Source: Cercospora beticola (taxonomy: Eukaryota > Ascomycota > Dothideomycetes > Mycosphaerellales > Mycosphaerellaceae). Taken from it: a stretch of DNA of 64,000 bases. Where the stretch lies: the NCBI RefSeq assembly GCF_033473495.1, contig NC_088935.1, positions 3,782,001 to 3,846,000 on the forward strand. Direction: 5' to 3'. The translations under genes were made by a program, and so were the position numbers. Shown piece by piece: positions 34,001 through 47,228 of the stretch. The notes under the pieces are model-generated. The model saw only the letters and a list, made by a program, of their open reading frames with translations. It was not told where the DNA came from and searched no databases. The first letter of the stretch is position 1; every line of letters starts with the position of its first letter.

Positions 34001-36745
34001 CTTCCTTAGATAATACTTTAAATCTATTAATTTCTAGACTATTAGAAAAGGAATTTCTAATAACTATATAGGCTACTAAGGCTTCTAGCTAGAATTTAAT
34101 AGGTATATAGGCATCTTCTAGTATTACTTTTATATAGTATTTAAAGGTTTAGATTAACCTCTTAACTACTCTATTCTAAATAGAGTTATATACTTTAGTT
34201 ATATAGAAGGAAATTCTATATTCCTTCTTCTACTACTTTAGTATAGTAAGAAGCTCTCTTACTCTATTACTCCTTATAATCTAGAGAGAGTTTCCTAATT
34301 ATAGCTTAGCTTTTACTTTCTAGTCTTTAAGGATACTTAGTATATCTTCTTTAGACTTTATTAGGAAAGTCTATTTCTTTCTTAAGAAGTTATTAATAAT
34401 CTTAAGCTACTATTTATATCCTAATTTTAAGATAGATAAAGAACTATAGATATTAATAGAAACTAGAGATAATCTTTAGAGTTTTCTCTTAGTTTCTTTC
34501 TTTCTATATTTCTTTATCTTTACTAAGAAATATACTTTATAAGGTTAGTATTCCTTTAGAATAGAAATCTAAGCCTTTAAGTTAGATATCTTATATAGGT
34601 TTCTAAGAAGACTCTCTTTAAAATATATAAGTCTTCTATACTAAAGCTCCTACTATTCTTAGGTCTTTTCTTAGACTTTAAAGATATAGACTTTATTCTC
34701 TTATTTTTAATTAAAGTATAATATTATAAGCTCCTATAATATATTATTAATCTTCTTAATAAATAGTACTCCTTCTAATAGTTTTATCTAGATAACTAGT
34801 TTCCTAGATAATAAAATAAGTATAAATTTTAGTAGTTAAATACTATACTACTAGCTAAATTAGCTCTAAGAATTAAGATTTACTTCTTAACTAGATATAA
34901 AGAGAATATTCTTAAGAATAATTTATTTTCCTCTTTTCCTACCTATTACTATATTTCCTATATATATAGCTATTAGATAGCTACTTCTAACCTTAATCTA
35001 CTTTTTCTTTTAAAGAGGTTTTAGTTCTCTAAAAAGTAATTCTTAGTTAGTTATATATAATAAAGTATAGGAGTTAAGTAGCTATCTTAATAGTATATAC
35101 TTACCTTTTACTTCTATAGTTAAGTATATAACTTTATTAATATTATTATCCTCTAATAGAGATTAAGATACTTTAGATACTATAGAAGGCTCTATATCTT
35201 CTTAGATAGTATATACTTTCTTAGAAAACTTTCTTAAAGTTTATCTCTTCTTAAGAGATTAGACTTTTAAGTTAAGTTTCTTTACTATTTCTTTTAATAC
35301 TTCTCTATCTAGTAAAGATCTCCTTCTAAATATACTCTCTCTAAGTAGTATTCTTCTTTTCTCTACTCTACTAGCCTATCTTAAGTTAATAGTTCTCTTA
35401 GCTTTATTAAAGTATAGATACTTAGTAATACTTCTAAAATACTCCTTCTTATAGAGATAGTATTTTAGCTTTATACTTTAGATCTCTCTCCTTTTAGTAA
35501 ATATTACTATTTCTTATAACTAGTATCTATACTATATTAACTCCTCTACTTTAAGGAGTTAGAGAATTTCTTTAGAGTCTAAGTTCTTCTAAGCTTAGAT
35601 AGTCTACCTTATACTCTTATATTTAGCTAGAAGTATAAAGAGTAGATACTTAATTCTTATATTAGAAGTCTTATAGTATAACTCCCTCTAGTTAATCTCT
35701 ATAATTCTTCTTCTAAGATTACTAAGGTAGACTTATAATTTCCTAATTATATTCTCTAGTTCTATCTTAAAGGTTATAAATTCTTAGATAATAGCTATTA
35801 TATATACCTATTAGACTTTGCTATATTTCCTATATAGCTTTATTTAGATATTATATACTCTTATTTTATCTATTATCTTATTTTAGTTATCTATATAAAG
35901 ACTTTCTATTAGGATATAAATTGCCTTTATATTATCCTTCTACTATTTTAGACTAAACTCTAAAAATATAGTACCTTTCTCTTTGCTTAATAAAGCTTTA
36001 GATACTTTAGCTTTAGCTAGAATAGATACTAATAATCCCTTTAAGTCTAAGATTATCTAGAAGATTTCTTTTTCTCTAAGTATATTCTTCTATAGCTTAA
36101 ACTATAGTCTCTAGTTCTCTCTTATTAGGATTAGTATTCTCCTCCTATCTAATTTACTTGTTAAATCTATTTCTATAAGATTAAATAAATAAATCTAAAC
36201 TCTAGAAATATAAGCTCTTTTAATCTAATTAGTAGCTTCTAGATTTCTACCTTTTCTAGTTACTAAGACTCTTCTCTTTTAGCTAAGATATCTAAAGACT
36301 CTTTTCTCTTATAGGAGTTAGTTAGGTTCTTAAATAGAGAACCTCTAAAAGATCTACTTTCTTAGAAGAGTACTACTAGCTAGTTCTAAGGTATTAGTAG
36401 TACTTAGTACTTAGGCCTAGTTTTATCTACTTAGATACTATAGTCTAAAGCTAATCCTTTTCTCTTTATACTCCTTTAGTATATCTCTCTTTTAAAGTAG
36501 AGTATACTTTACTAGACTTTTCTCTATCTTATCTACTCTTTAGAGACTTCTAGCTTATAACTAGAATCTTCTAAAGCTTTAAGGTAGTATAGATAGGATA
36601 TACCTCTAGTCTCTCTTATACTCTTTTCCTACTTCTCTACCTAATTAATACTATAGGTCCTATAAGAGGTAATATATATTACTTTAAGAATAAGAAGGCT
36701 AACTCTTACTACTTAGAGCCTCTCTATAAACTCGGGCTTATAACC

Positions 36746-36975
36746 TATTAAATTATATTCTCGTAGGCACTCGTCGAATAGATATAATATAGTAGAAGTA
36801 GAGATAATAAGTAGGAACTAACTAAGTTAATTATATTAATTAGTTATAGGTTATATTTTACTCCTAAAATAGATATTAGCTAGGTTATATAACCTAGTAT
36901 TATATAACCTATATTACCTAATCCTAATCTCTAAAGTATCTCTTAGAATATCTAAATAGACTATACTTTCTAATA
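36746..36975 (-). repeat. Copia LTR, right copy
   Basis: Pair of the LTR at 30,846-31,075. Differences seen are few and of the C/T or G/A kind. Confidence 0.85.
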
Positions 36976-39900
36976 TCTATAAGTATATAGGCTATATACT
37001 ATAATAGGTCTCGATTAGTATATATATCCTTATTTATACTAAATAAGCTAGAGAAGATATAGATATTAAACTAGGCTAAGGCGTTTAGTTAAGCTTAGAG
37101 CTTAAAGAAGGACGCGCGGAGTATAGATACTCCTTCTTAAGTATCTCGTCTACTTTCGATAGATAGTATCTTAGGCTAACTACTACTATTAACTAGTAGG
37201 AATTCTTATCTAGGTTCTATAGCTATCTATTCGGTTTATATCTTCTTAAGCTTATTATCGCTCTATTTACTAGTAATACTAACGTTCTAGTCGAGTAGTC
37301 TATTACGACTATATTTCCTATCTATTTCGAATATTAGAGAAATTACTATCTATATAGAGTAGAAGCAGTAGTACGAGTTAAATAGAAGTAGTATAAGTAT
37401 AGATAGGATAGCTAGCTTAATAATATTATATTAGCCGACGATATCCTATCTTATCCTTTCTACGATATAGGTCTTATAGTAAGTAGTCTTAGTAGCGATC
37501 TAAAAGGCTCTTATATTAGTAGGCTTAATATAGACCTTATAGTAGCCTAGTAGATAGCCGCGTTTTAACTAGAGTAGCTTATCTATAAGAGTATCGTCCG
37601 CTTCGTTTAGAGCGACTACTACGATCTATTTATATATCGCTAGTAGAGAAATATAATTATAGCTCTAGCTAGGATAATATAGGATAACGGCTAGTAGGCG
37701 ACGGATAGTTTCGAGTATAAAATTAAAGCCGCGGATTAGTATATTATATAGAAAGTAAGGCGTCTATTATACTTCTAGTTTTATTCGAGATAAGAACTAT
37801 AGTACGAGCTATAGATTATAGTAGAAGATAGTAGCGTAGGTATAGTAGGTCTCGACTAGTAGTTAAATCTTCTATATAGTAGAGAGGCTAATTAGTAGAT
37901 AGTAGTTATATAAACGGGCGTATACTCTCGTTATAAATATAGTATTAGCTCTATAGTCGAGGAAATCTATAACTATAAACTAAGTAGAGAGTAATAGCTA
38001 GACGTCGGTAGTTATATCGATTAGTAGCGTCTAAGTCGTACCGATTATTAGAGGATAGCTATCCTTAAGAGTAAACTAAAGATCTATATTAGTTAGAGAA
38101 GAGGCCTAGATAAATATAATTACTATAATTAGGCCGTATATTATTACGTCGCGCTTCTACTATATAGTAACCGAGACGATATAGTACCTACCTTATAGTA
38201 GTACTATTAGGACCGGAGTATTCGCTATATCTAGTAGTAGAAAGCTATCGAACTTAGTAAGGAATTTAATAGAGTTTCGCTAGAAGAATAGAAAAGTAAA
38301 ATTCTTAGCGACTATCGTAGCTATAATAGTAGGAGCGCCTTCTATCTCTATTATATAGTCGCTCTTCTCGCAGCCTATTTATTTAATATATTCGCTATAG
38401 AAGTCGTCCGAAGTTAGAATAGTATAAAGGAATAGGTTTAGTACTAGTATTAGAAAAGTAAATAAGTAGCGAACGTCTTCCTTCTTCTACTCTATAGTCG
38501 GCTTAGCCGTATTAGAGAGTATTATATTCTTTAGTAACGTCGTAGACGTAGAGATAATTCTATTCTCGAAGACCGGCGTCTATATTTCGAGTAGCTTAGC
38601 AACTAGAGCTATTCGCTTAAGATCGCGAATATTAACTAGAATAGTCTAGCTCTTATTAAACTTCTTATATATCTTTTCGTATAGTAGGCCGAGCCGGTCG
38701 AGCTAGTCGCCGTTCGTTACTAAAGAAGCTATATTACTAGCTATATAGCGGACGAGATAGTTATAGTATTTATTACGTAGTAGAAGTAGTTATATAGTAG
38801 TAGCTATATCGAGTCGTATTCTATAGAGCTAGCGAATACGTATAGTATAGACTTCTAGAAGTAGAGTTAGAGCAAAAATAGTATTACTTAATATATAGGT
38901 AGACGTAAGTATACTATTAGAGTTAAGAATATAGCTTTACTAATAGGTATTAGACGTATCTAGCGGAAGATATAGCGGAGATACTAGCGGCTAAGTTTAC
39001 TACTATCGTATAATAGAAATTTCTAGTAGCTAGTTACTATTAACTATAAAATATACTAGTATAAATATAGATATAAACGTAAAAGTAAAGCGCGATATTA
39101 CTAGCGTAGTCTATACTTAGTATACGTCTAGCGCGTAGTATCTCTATCTGCTCTCGAGTCGGGATATAGAGGTCGTAGTAATAGTAAATATAAAGGTAAT
39201 ATAGTATAGCAGCCTAAAAAAGACTAGGCCTTCTACTAGCGCTAATAGTTACTATATTATAGTTCCTACTAGTAAAGTAAAGGATAGTCTTAGTCGTAAT
39301 TCGCTATTAAATCTATAGTATTATAGAGGTCGTCGATATCGTACTAGATATTATAGCTATAGTTATAGTCTTTCTATTTTACTAAGTACTATAGCTAGCT
39401 ATAGAACGTCCTATAATTAAGAAGTCTCTTAATCTTAAAGAAGAGTATATTATCGTCGTTATAGTTAGCTATCTATACTAGACCTAGTTCTAGTAGATCG
39501 TAGTCGTAAGAGTTATTACTTTATAAGTATAGCTCTAACTAGGCTACCGAAATAACTAGATAGATCTTTATTACTAGAGAGAGAACGAGTCTATATACGA
39601 GTCGTTCTATAGTATAATCTACTAGAAAAGAGCTAGCTCGCTAGTAATAGTACTTATAGTTACGCTATCCTAGAATCTTATACTCTTTATATAAGCGAAG
39701 AAAGACTTACTATCCTAGTACGAATCGAATAGAGTAGTATACTACGTTATACTAGTCTTTTATTACTACTACTATCTATATTAGAAAGTTAGTAGCTTAG
39801 TTATATACCTTTTAGTAGATAGTAATATAGTCGGCCGTAGGCAATTTAGCTAAAAGTAGAAGCGCGTCTAAGTTATTCTTAAAACTCTAAATAATTACGT

Positions 39901-42900
39901 TCGAGATTTCGCCGAAAGAGATATTATAGGAATTATTAAGCTCGGCTTAAATATATAGAAGAGCCTCTATCTAATTAGCTACTAAGAAGGATATAATAAA
40001 ATATCGTAATATAATTTCTATAGTCTAGTTCGTCCTCTTACTTTAACTATCTATCTAAGAGTAATAGGTAGTTATAGCTAGTAATCTAGTATCTAGTTTT
40101 TAAAAGATAGACTTTATAAAGTTAGATAGCTATCTTCGATTATAGTCGCTAATTATTACTACTAGTAGAGATCTCTTATAGACGATATAGCTATATAGCT
40201 AGGTAGTACTATATTTAGCTATAGACTAGTCTTCTTTTACTTTTATAAGAATAACTCTTTTCGAGAATTTATAGGTCTTAGTAAGGAAGCTATTAAAGCT
40301 ATCTACTAGTAGAAGGCCGAAGACCTAGTTAGCTATAACTATATAGTCTAGTACTATAATAGTATAGATAGGATTTAGCTCTCTATATAGCTAGTAGTAG
40401 TAAGTCTAGTTTAAGATATAGTCCGAGTAGTACTTAATATAAAGATAGAGTTCCTTAGCTAGCCTATAAATATAGAAGGAAATAAAGACGTAAGTATATA
40501 TATAGTAAAATCCGGAATAGTAGTAGTCGTTATAGGCTATTCTAAATACTTCCTTTATTAAGAAACTAGGAATATAAAGGCGTTCGCGGCCGTTAGTATT
40601 ATCCTTAAAATATATTAGACTATTATATAAGAAGAACTATAACTCTAAGAGTACTACTTCTTATTCGCTATTATTTTCGTTCTTACTTTTAAGGTCCTAG
40701 ATACGCTACTACTCTATAGCTTATAGTTACTCTAGCTATTATACCTAAGCTAGGTCGTTCTAGTATCTATAGATTAAGTCGCGCTTAAACTCCTCTAATA
40801 ACTCGACTAAAATAGAGTAAAATACTATTATCTCTATAGACGTATATATACGACTAGTATTCTTATTAATTATTATAGTATAGAAATACTATACGTCCTT
40901 ATATCTATATAGGTAAAGATATATAGAGTTATCGACTATATTATAAGCTTAGTCGAGATCGTTATATATAAAAGAATCGAGAGTATCTATATTTATATAT
41001 TACTAGTCGTCGATTAAGTAACTAAGTACGTCCGGAACGCTATATAGACGGCTAGGCCGGTAGATCGTAACTATACTATAGAACTATAATAAGTACTAGC
41101 TAGCTCGTATAAAGTAAAGGTTTATATAGTCTAGAAATATAGTACTAGTTATCGACTTAGATACTATAATTCCTAAAGTAGTAGTATAATCTATAAATAT
41201 AAAGACGGGTTTCTACGCGGCCTATAAAACGTAGCGTAGTTTCCTTATAGTCTAGATAAGGCTAGCGACTTCTAGTTCTATCGCTAGATATTATAATTCT
41301 ATATCCGATAGAGCTTTACTTAAGTATATAACTAGCTAGACTTTAGTAGCTAGGAAACGAACTATCTTACTACTATCGGTAGAGATAGAGTCGTCTTCTA
41401 CTATATATACGACTATAGTAAAGCCGTTATAGCTAGAATTAAGATTAATATAGAAAGGATAATAGAGGTCGGTATAGTAGAGAAAGAACGCCGTTCGGTA
41501 GATCTTAGCTAGAATATCGAAATAGCGATACTACTAGTTAAAGTTTTCGGCGTTATCCTAGGCTCTAGTTCGCGCTACGAATCGCTTATAGAGATTACCT
41601 CGATTAGGTCTCTATTATAGTAAGTACTTCTTTCTTTTCTCGAATAGAGCTATAATTTATAAAAAGTATAGAATATAGTACTATTACTAGCCTATAATAC
41701 TAATATAAAATTCTAACTCCTTAAGTATCTATAGAAATAGAAGGTCGAGGATAGTATAAACCTTTTCTTTATAGATAGTATAACTAAAGCTACTAACTCT
41801 CTAATCTAGAAGAGCTATAGATAGGTACCTAAGAAAGGTTTTCTAGAGTATAATACTAATATCGAAGGAATTAAGAAGGCCGAATAGATAGTTAAGATAT
41901 ATAAAGTAGTCGTTAAATATTTATAAGAAGATAATAATATTATCGATATATATATAGTAGAAGTCTCGAAACGGCTTAAGGATATAGTTAAGTTACTACT
42001 AGACGTATTAGACGCTACTAGCGTACTCTATAATTACGATATTTATCTATTCTTATCTATAGTAGCTATTAACTATAAATTTATAGTAGTCGCCTTTAGC
42101 TATAGCCTATTAGTAGAAGAACGCTACTATATCGATTATAGTAATATATTCTATACTATAGAGAGCGTCTACGATCTCGTCTTATTATAGTAAGAGATAA
42201 GAGTCCTTAACTACTATCTTATTTAAACTATAGATATCGACTATAGCTCTATCTTTCTATACTAGTTTACTATCGAGTAGAACTATTTTCTAAATAATAA
42301 AGATAGGAAAACCGAAGAAAGTCGGCTTAGTTATAAACTCTATTTTGCTATATTTATATAAGGCGTTAAAGGCTTTATTAACTACTTCGTAGTCGGATCT
42401 AGAAAGAGGATAAATAGTCGTAGGTAAGCGGTAGACCTTACTACTAGTAAGGAGTAGAATAGATAGATAATCGGCTTTAGAGACTTTAACTATAGTACTT
42501 TTATTAACCTAGAGGCGTTTCTACTTCTTAACTAATATTATATACGCCTTTTAGCGAGTCTCGTCTCTATACGCTATATACCTATTCTCTAATTTATACT
42601 CTATAGAGTTTAGTAGTATATCTAGAGAGACTACTACTTCCGGTAGAGTAGACTTACGAGTTAAACGTAACTCGGCCTTAGAAAATCTAGAAGCTTAGCT
42701 AAATCTTCGACGTAGCTAGCTAGAGTAGCTAGGAAAGCGCTCTCTAGTACTATTTTATAAACTACTCCGAGACGCGTTTATAGTAGGAGAATTACCTCTA
42801 TAGTACTATAATTAGCGACTAAGACGTACTCTATATAGCTATCTAAGACTATATTTAAGATACGTAGGGAATACTAGAGTCTAGTAAAATAGTTCGGCTT

Positions 42901-45900
42901 AGGAATAAAGTTAAAATTATAGTCGTTTAGTAGTAGGTCGCGTATAGTAATCGGGACCTAGGACTTAGAATATAGTAGTAATACGAAAGACTCTACTATC
43001 TCTAATATAGTATAGAATAGCGTCTTAGCTTTCCTTATAACTAATAATAGAACCTTAGCGTTTTTATACTACTTTAAAGTAGTAACCTTATAGCTAATAT
43101 CTATTATAATATCCTTTATAGTAATAACGTTTATTCCTATAAGTATTTTAACTAGTAAGTTATAGACGACGTAGATAGTATAGCGAATATAAGCGAGAAT
43201 ATATTCTCTTTTAACTAAAGCTAGAATCTATATATTAATAGTAGCGAATTAGTTATATTCCTACGTATCTATAATACTTCTAATCTAATATAGCTAAGGT
43301 AGCGAATAGAGTTATACGTCTAAGTAGTAGTTATATAAGAAGTCCTTATCTATAAGAGTACTATCTATACCGATATTAAGGACTATCTAGTAATTAGAGC
43401 CGTTCTAGCGTACTCTTAAAGTAAGCTAGAAGTACTAAAAGAATCGTATTAGGACGTTACCTATACTACGCTATATAATAGTAGCCGATTCGATAATACG
43501 CTCTAGTAGACCGACTTTATTCCTTAAGGAAAACTAGGTCGCTATTAAATATACTAAAGTTTAGTACGTCCTTAAAATAGATACTAATAGAAAGTATTAC
43601 CTATACGTTTAATAGTAGTATTTATAAGAGAGGAAGGCCGGCGTAAAGGAACCTATCGTAGCTATAATATCCGTAGTAAAGAAATAGGAATCTACGTTCC
43701 TTAGTACTATACTATAGTCGTTCTTAAAGTTAATTATACTTATAAATATACCTAGAACGTCCGGAGATACCGAACGGCTATAGAATCGGTCTTTAGTATA
43801 GTAACTATTAATAGATAAAGGATAGCTATTTAGATTCGCTATATATATATAGCTTCTATAGCTCTTACGACTACGAGAGTAGCTATAAGAACGCGCTTAC
43901 TCGTATCTAGGTTTAGTATACTCTTAGAAGAAATAGCCTAGCTTACTATAGTTATAGTAAGAATAGCTAGAACGTTCGTCGATAGGTTCTTATTTAATAC
44001 GTAGTTCTTATTTAATACGGACGTTATTAGATCTACTACTATTTCTATAAAGGCATAGAAGGCGATCTTATATATAGTCGTTTTACTATAGAGCTAGGTT
44101 AGGATATAGTCGGTCTCTAGGAAGCTAAGTATCTATAGAGCGATAGCTATCGGATTAGATCTATATAGAGTATTATCTATAGGTACGATTATACTCTCGC
44201 GCTAGTCTCTAATACTAACTATATCTATCTATATTAGCTCTATTAGTATTATAATTACCTAGGTAGTAGCTAGAGTAGCTACGTTCTATTTATTTCTAAG
44301 AAAATATTTAGTTCTTAATTTAGGTAATAAATATATTAACTATAGTCTCTAACGTTAGAAAGGATATAAAGATACGAAGATCGGAGTATAGGCGTATCTA
44401 GGCTATACTTAATTATACTATATAGTTAGTTATACGAGCTTCTCTCGATAGATAGACGACGTTTAGAACGAACTCTATAGATAAGTAGTCTATATAAACG
44501 TCTTTCTATATAAAGGCTTCTAAATCTAAGTAGACTAAAGCCTTAGAGGCCGGTAATTAAAACTTATTCCGAAGGGCTGTCTTCTATCTATCGATTTTAT
44601 AGCTATCTTAGATATTTCGATAGTCGTCCTCGTTTAGTTCTAAGTAGAACTAGGATATCGCTATACCTCGTAGGTACTTAACTAGCTACTAATAGGTACT
44701 AGAGGAGCTATTAACGTACGTATAGTCCTTCGTAGTATCTAGGAATAAGTAAACTAATCTATAAAAGGTCTTACTATCTCGGTCTATAATATCTCCTTTA
44801 GGTAGCTCTATAGTCGTAGCGTCTAGATAGAAGTATCTAATCTTATCGAGCTTAAATTATCCGTTCTATAAATAGCTATAGTAGACTAGAGAACGGCTAG
44901 AGTACTAGTTACTATTATAGTAAGGATCGTAGTTTCGAGAGCTATAAGAAATATAGGATCTATTATTACTAGAAGAGGAGGACGAGTTATAGTAGCTATA
45001 GTAGTAGCAACTACGTCCGTTATTATTCCTACTACGATCGTTACGTCTATAGTAGCGATTATATAATCCTCTATTATCGTTACTATTATTAGAGAAAGAA
45101 GGATTACTATATCTATATCTTAGCTATATACTATTATAGTAGCGCTTATAGTTATCGTTATTATAGTAGAGTAAGAGCAAACTAGCGCGTTCTAGACGTT
45201 AATTACGCGCTTCCTATTAACGTTTATTATTAGTTAAGTCTACTACTACGTAGGCGTCTTATTCTAAAACTCGCTATAGTAGCTATACTAGTCGTAGCTA
45301 TAGTATCTACTATAGCTAGAGCTAGCGTTCTAGGTATATAAAGCGAGCCTCGAACTAGTTAAGCCGAGTTTAAGTCTAGGTCGTATAGGTCGCTATAGTA
45401 TTCCTTATTTTAGCTAGGAAGTCGTTAAGGTTTAGGACTTATAGAATAGCTTAAGTAGAGTTAGTAGCTAGAGGATTAGCTCGTCTAGTAGCTAGAGGCT
45501 CTAGTATACGACTACCGGCTAGCTACTATTATTCTATAACTTCTAGTAGAGAAGTACGTTCTAGATATAGAGAGACCGAGTCTCTATCTACTATCTACTT
45601 AGCTACTATTATAGTATAGGCGGCTAGAATAAGTAGTAGTAAAGAATTATAGCGTTAGTAACTATAACCTATAGCTCTCGTAAGTAGTAGATAGTCGTTC
45701 CTATATCTACGACGCTATACGTTTCTATATAGTTCTACGTACTTACTATAGAGTCCGTTTCTACTAAAACTACTAATTAGTCTCTACTAGTATTATTAGT
45801 ATAGATTATTACGAACTAGTTTACGAACTAGTTCTTACTAGTTCTCTATTTCTACTATTACTAGTATCGGACTCGATAAAGGTATTATATAGACGTAAAC

Positions 45901-46431
45901 GACTAGTAATTTAATAGCTATAAGGATAGGAGTCTTAATAGATAGCTATAGTAGAGAGATCGGGAAGTACTCTAGAGTTCGTAGTTCTAAGCTAGAGAGC
46001 TCGGATTATAGCTACTACTTAGATAAGTTAGTAGAAGGAGAGCGCTTAATAGACGTATTAGATAGAGTTTCTTACGGCTATTCTTATAAAGTTTTAGACT
46101 ACTAAAATAGTAGGCTATACGCGTCTAGCTATAGAGGCTATAAATATAAACGCGAACGTAAACGTAGTAAGGATTTAGTACGTACGGTATAGTTAGCTCG
46201 GTTTACGCGTCTACGATTATATACTATACTATATCGAATCTCGTTTAGTAAGTAGATAGGTCGATAGTAGATAACTACCTAAGAGATATTATTAAGAGCT
46301 AGAGCTAGAGTCTCTACTAAGCCTTCTTCTTATTATATATTAAGTACTACGTTCTAAATAGCAACTAGTTCGCGATACTATAGTAACTCTTAGACTAGCG
46401 GAAGATTTAAGAGTACGACTTTTACTATAGT
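36976..46431 (-). mobile_element. Ty3/Gypsy retrotransposon polymerase region, RIP-inactivated
   Basis: On the minus strand 42,420 to 41,850 gives a reverse-transcriptase domain broken by stops, with A-I-V-D-I-Y-S-L-N-K-I, I-T-I-I-D and the core Y-I-D-N-I-I-I-F at 41,950-41,939. Order on the minus strand puts gag and protease to the right (about 46.4-43 kb) and integrase to the left. Exact ends are not established; the LTR-like repeat at 46,432-47,228 directly adjoins the right side and may be its 5' LTR. Some stretches near 37-40 kb keep more CpG than the rest. Confidence 0.65.
39791..40085. repeat. Segment repeated at 49,763-50,065
   Basis: About 300 bp match the sequence just left of the second Copia element, in direct orientation. 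It shows that a second copy of this element, or a fragment of it, lies near 50 kb. Confidence 0.75.
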
Positions 46432-47228
46432 TATAATAGAAGAGGAGTTTACTATCTAATTCTATAGAAATCCTAGATAAGAAGTACTACGTTTAGCTAA
46501 CTCTATAGCTAGTTCGTATTCGTTCGGAGTAGAGTAGTATATTATTAAGAAGTCTACGAGCTTTTTTAAGGCTAGCTTTTAGCGTCTAATATATATTAAA
46601 AGATTATTCTTTTTAAGAAAAGCTTTAAATAAAAAAGTAAAAGTAAGAGACGTAGCGTTAATATTAGGTAGGTCCTAATTCGCTAGAGTAGGTAGGTCTA
46701 GATATAGTATTTAGTAGGAGAAGTCTAGTATACTATAAGAGCTATTATTAAGTATATTCGACGACTACCGAATTAGATATTATATAAATTAAAGTAGGAC
46801 TATAGGGCCGTCGCGAGTAGATAGAAGGCTATATACGGCTAGTATAGAGGTAAATAGAAGCGCCGCGAAGGTAGACGTATTACTAAATTATATAGTACTT
46901 AATATTAGTATAGTATACTATCTCTTTCTTATATTCGTCTAGTTTTAGTACGCGACGCGTTCCGATTAGACGTCCGAGACGTATAGATTATAGTACTTAA
47001 GATCGGTAGAATATAAGTAGAGTCGTTCGTTAGAGTTAAATATATCTTTCGAACGAGTTTAATAAAGAACCTCCGATACTACTAGTTTACTATATCTAGG
47101 ACGAATAAGCTATAAGCAGCGAAGTATATATCTCTATTATATCTATCTACTAACTACTATCTAAAGGAGATACTAGCTACTAAGTATAGCTAGTATAGTA
47201 GTAGCGGCTATATAGTTATACTATAATA
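46432..47228. repeat. 797-bp LTR-like repeat, left copy
   Basis: Matches 63,139-63,935 over its whole length at a constant offset of 16,707 bp, checked at both ends. It begins TATAATA and ends ATAATA, compatible with LTR ends after RIP. A Gypsy element lies on its left (minus) and an integrase fragment on its right (plus), so which element it belongs to is not settled. Confidence 0.75.

Larger units (their letters stand above)
30846..36975 (-). mobile_element. Ty1/Copia retrotransposon, complete ends, RIP-inactivated
   Basis: Two direct LTRs of 230 bp (30,846-31,075 and 36,746-36,975) enclose about 5.7 kb. On the minus strand the reverse-transcriptase core is visible as Y-I-D-N at 32,489-32,478 within L-T-Y-I-D-N-I-L-I, where the last Asp codon has become Asn. 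Frame is broken by many TAA and TAG codons throughout. LTRs start TA and end TA, as TG..CA ends would after RIP. No clear target-site duplication is seen. Confidence 0.8.

Noticed and set aside
30846..36975. Target-site duplication for the first Copia
   Set aside because: The 5-bp flanks (GCGCT and TCTAT) do not match even allowing for RIP changes.
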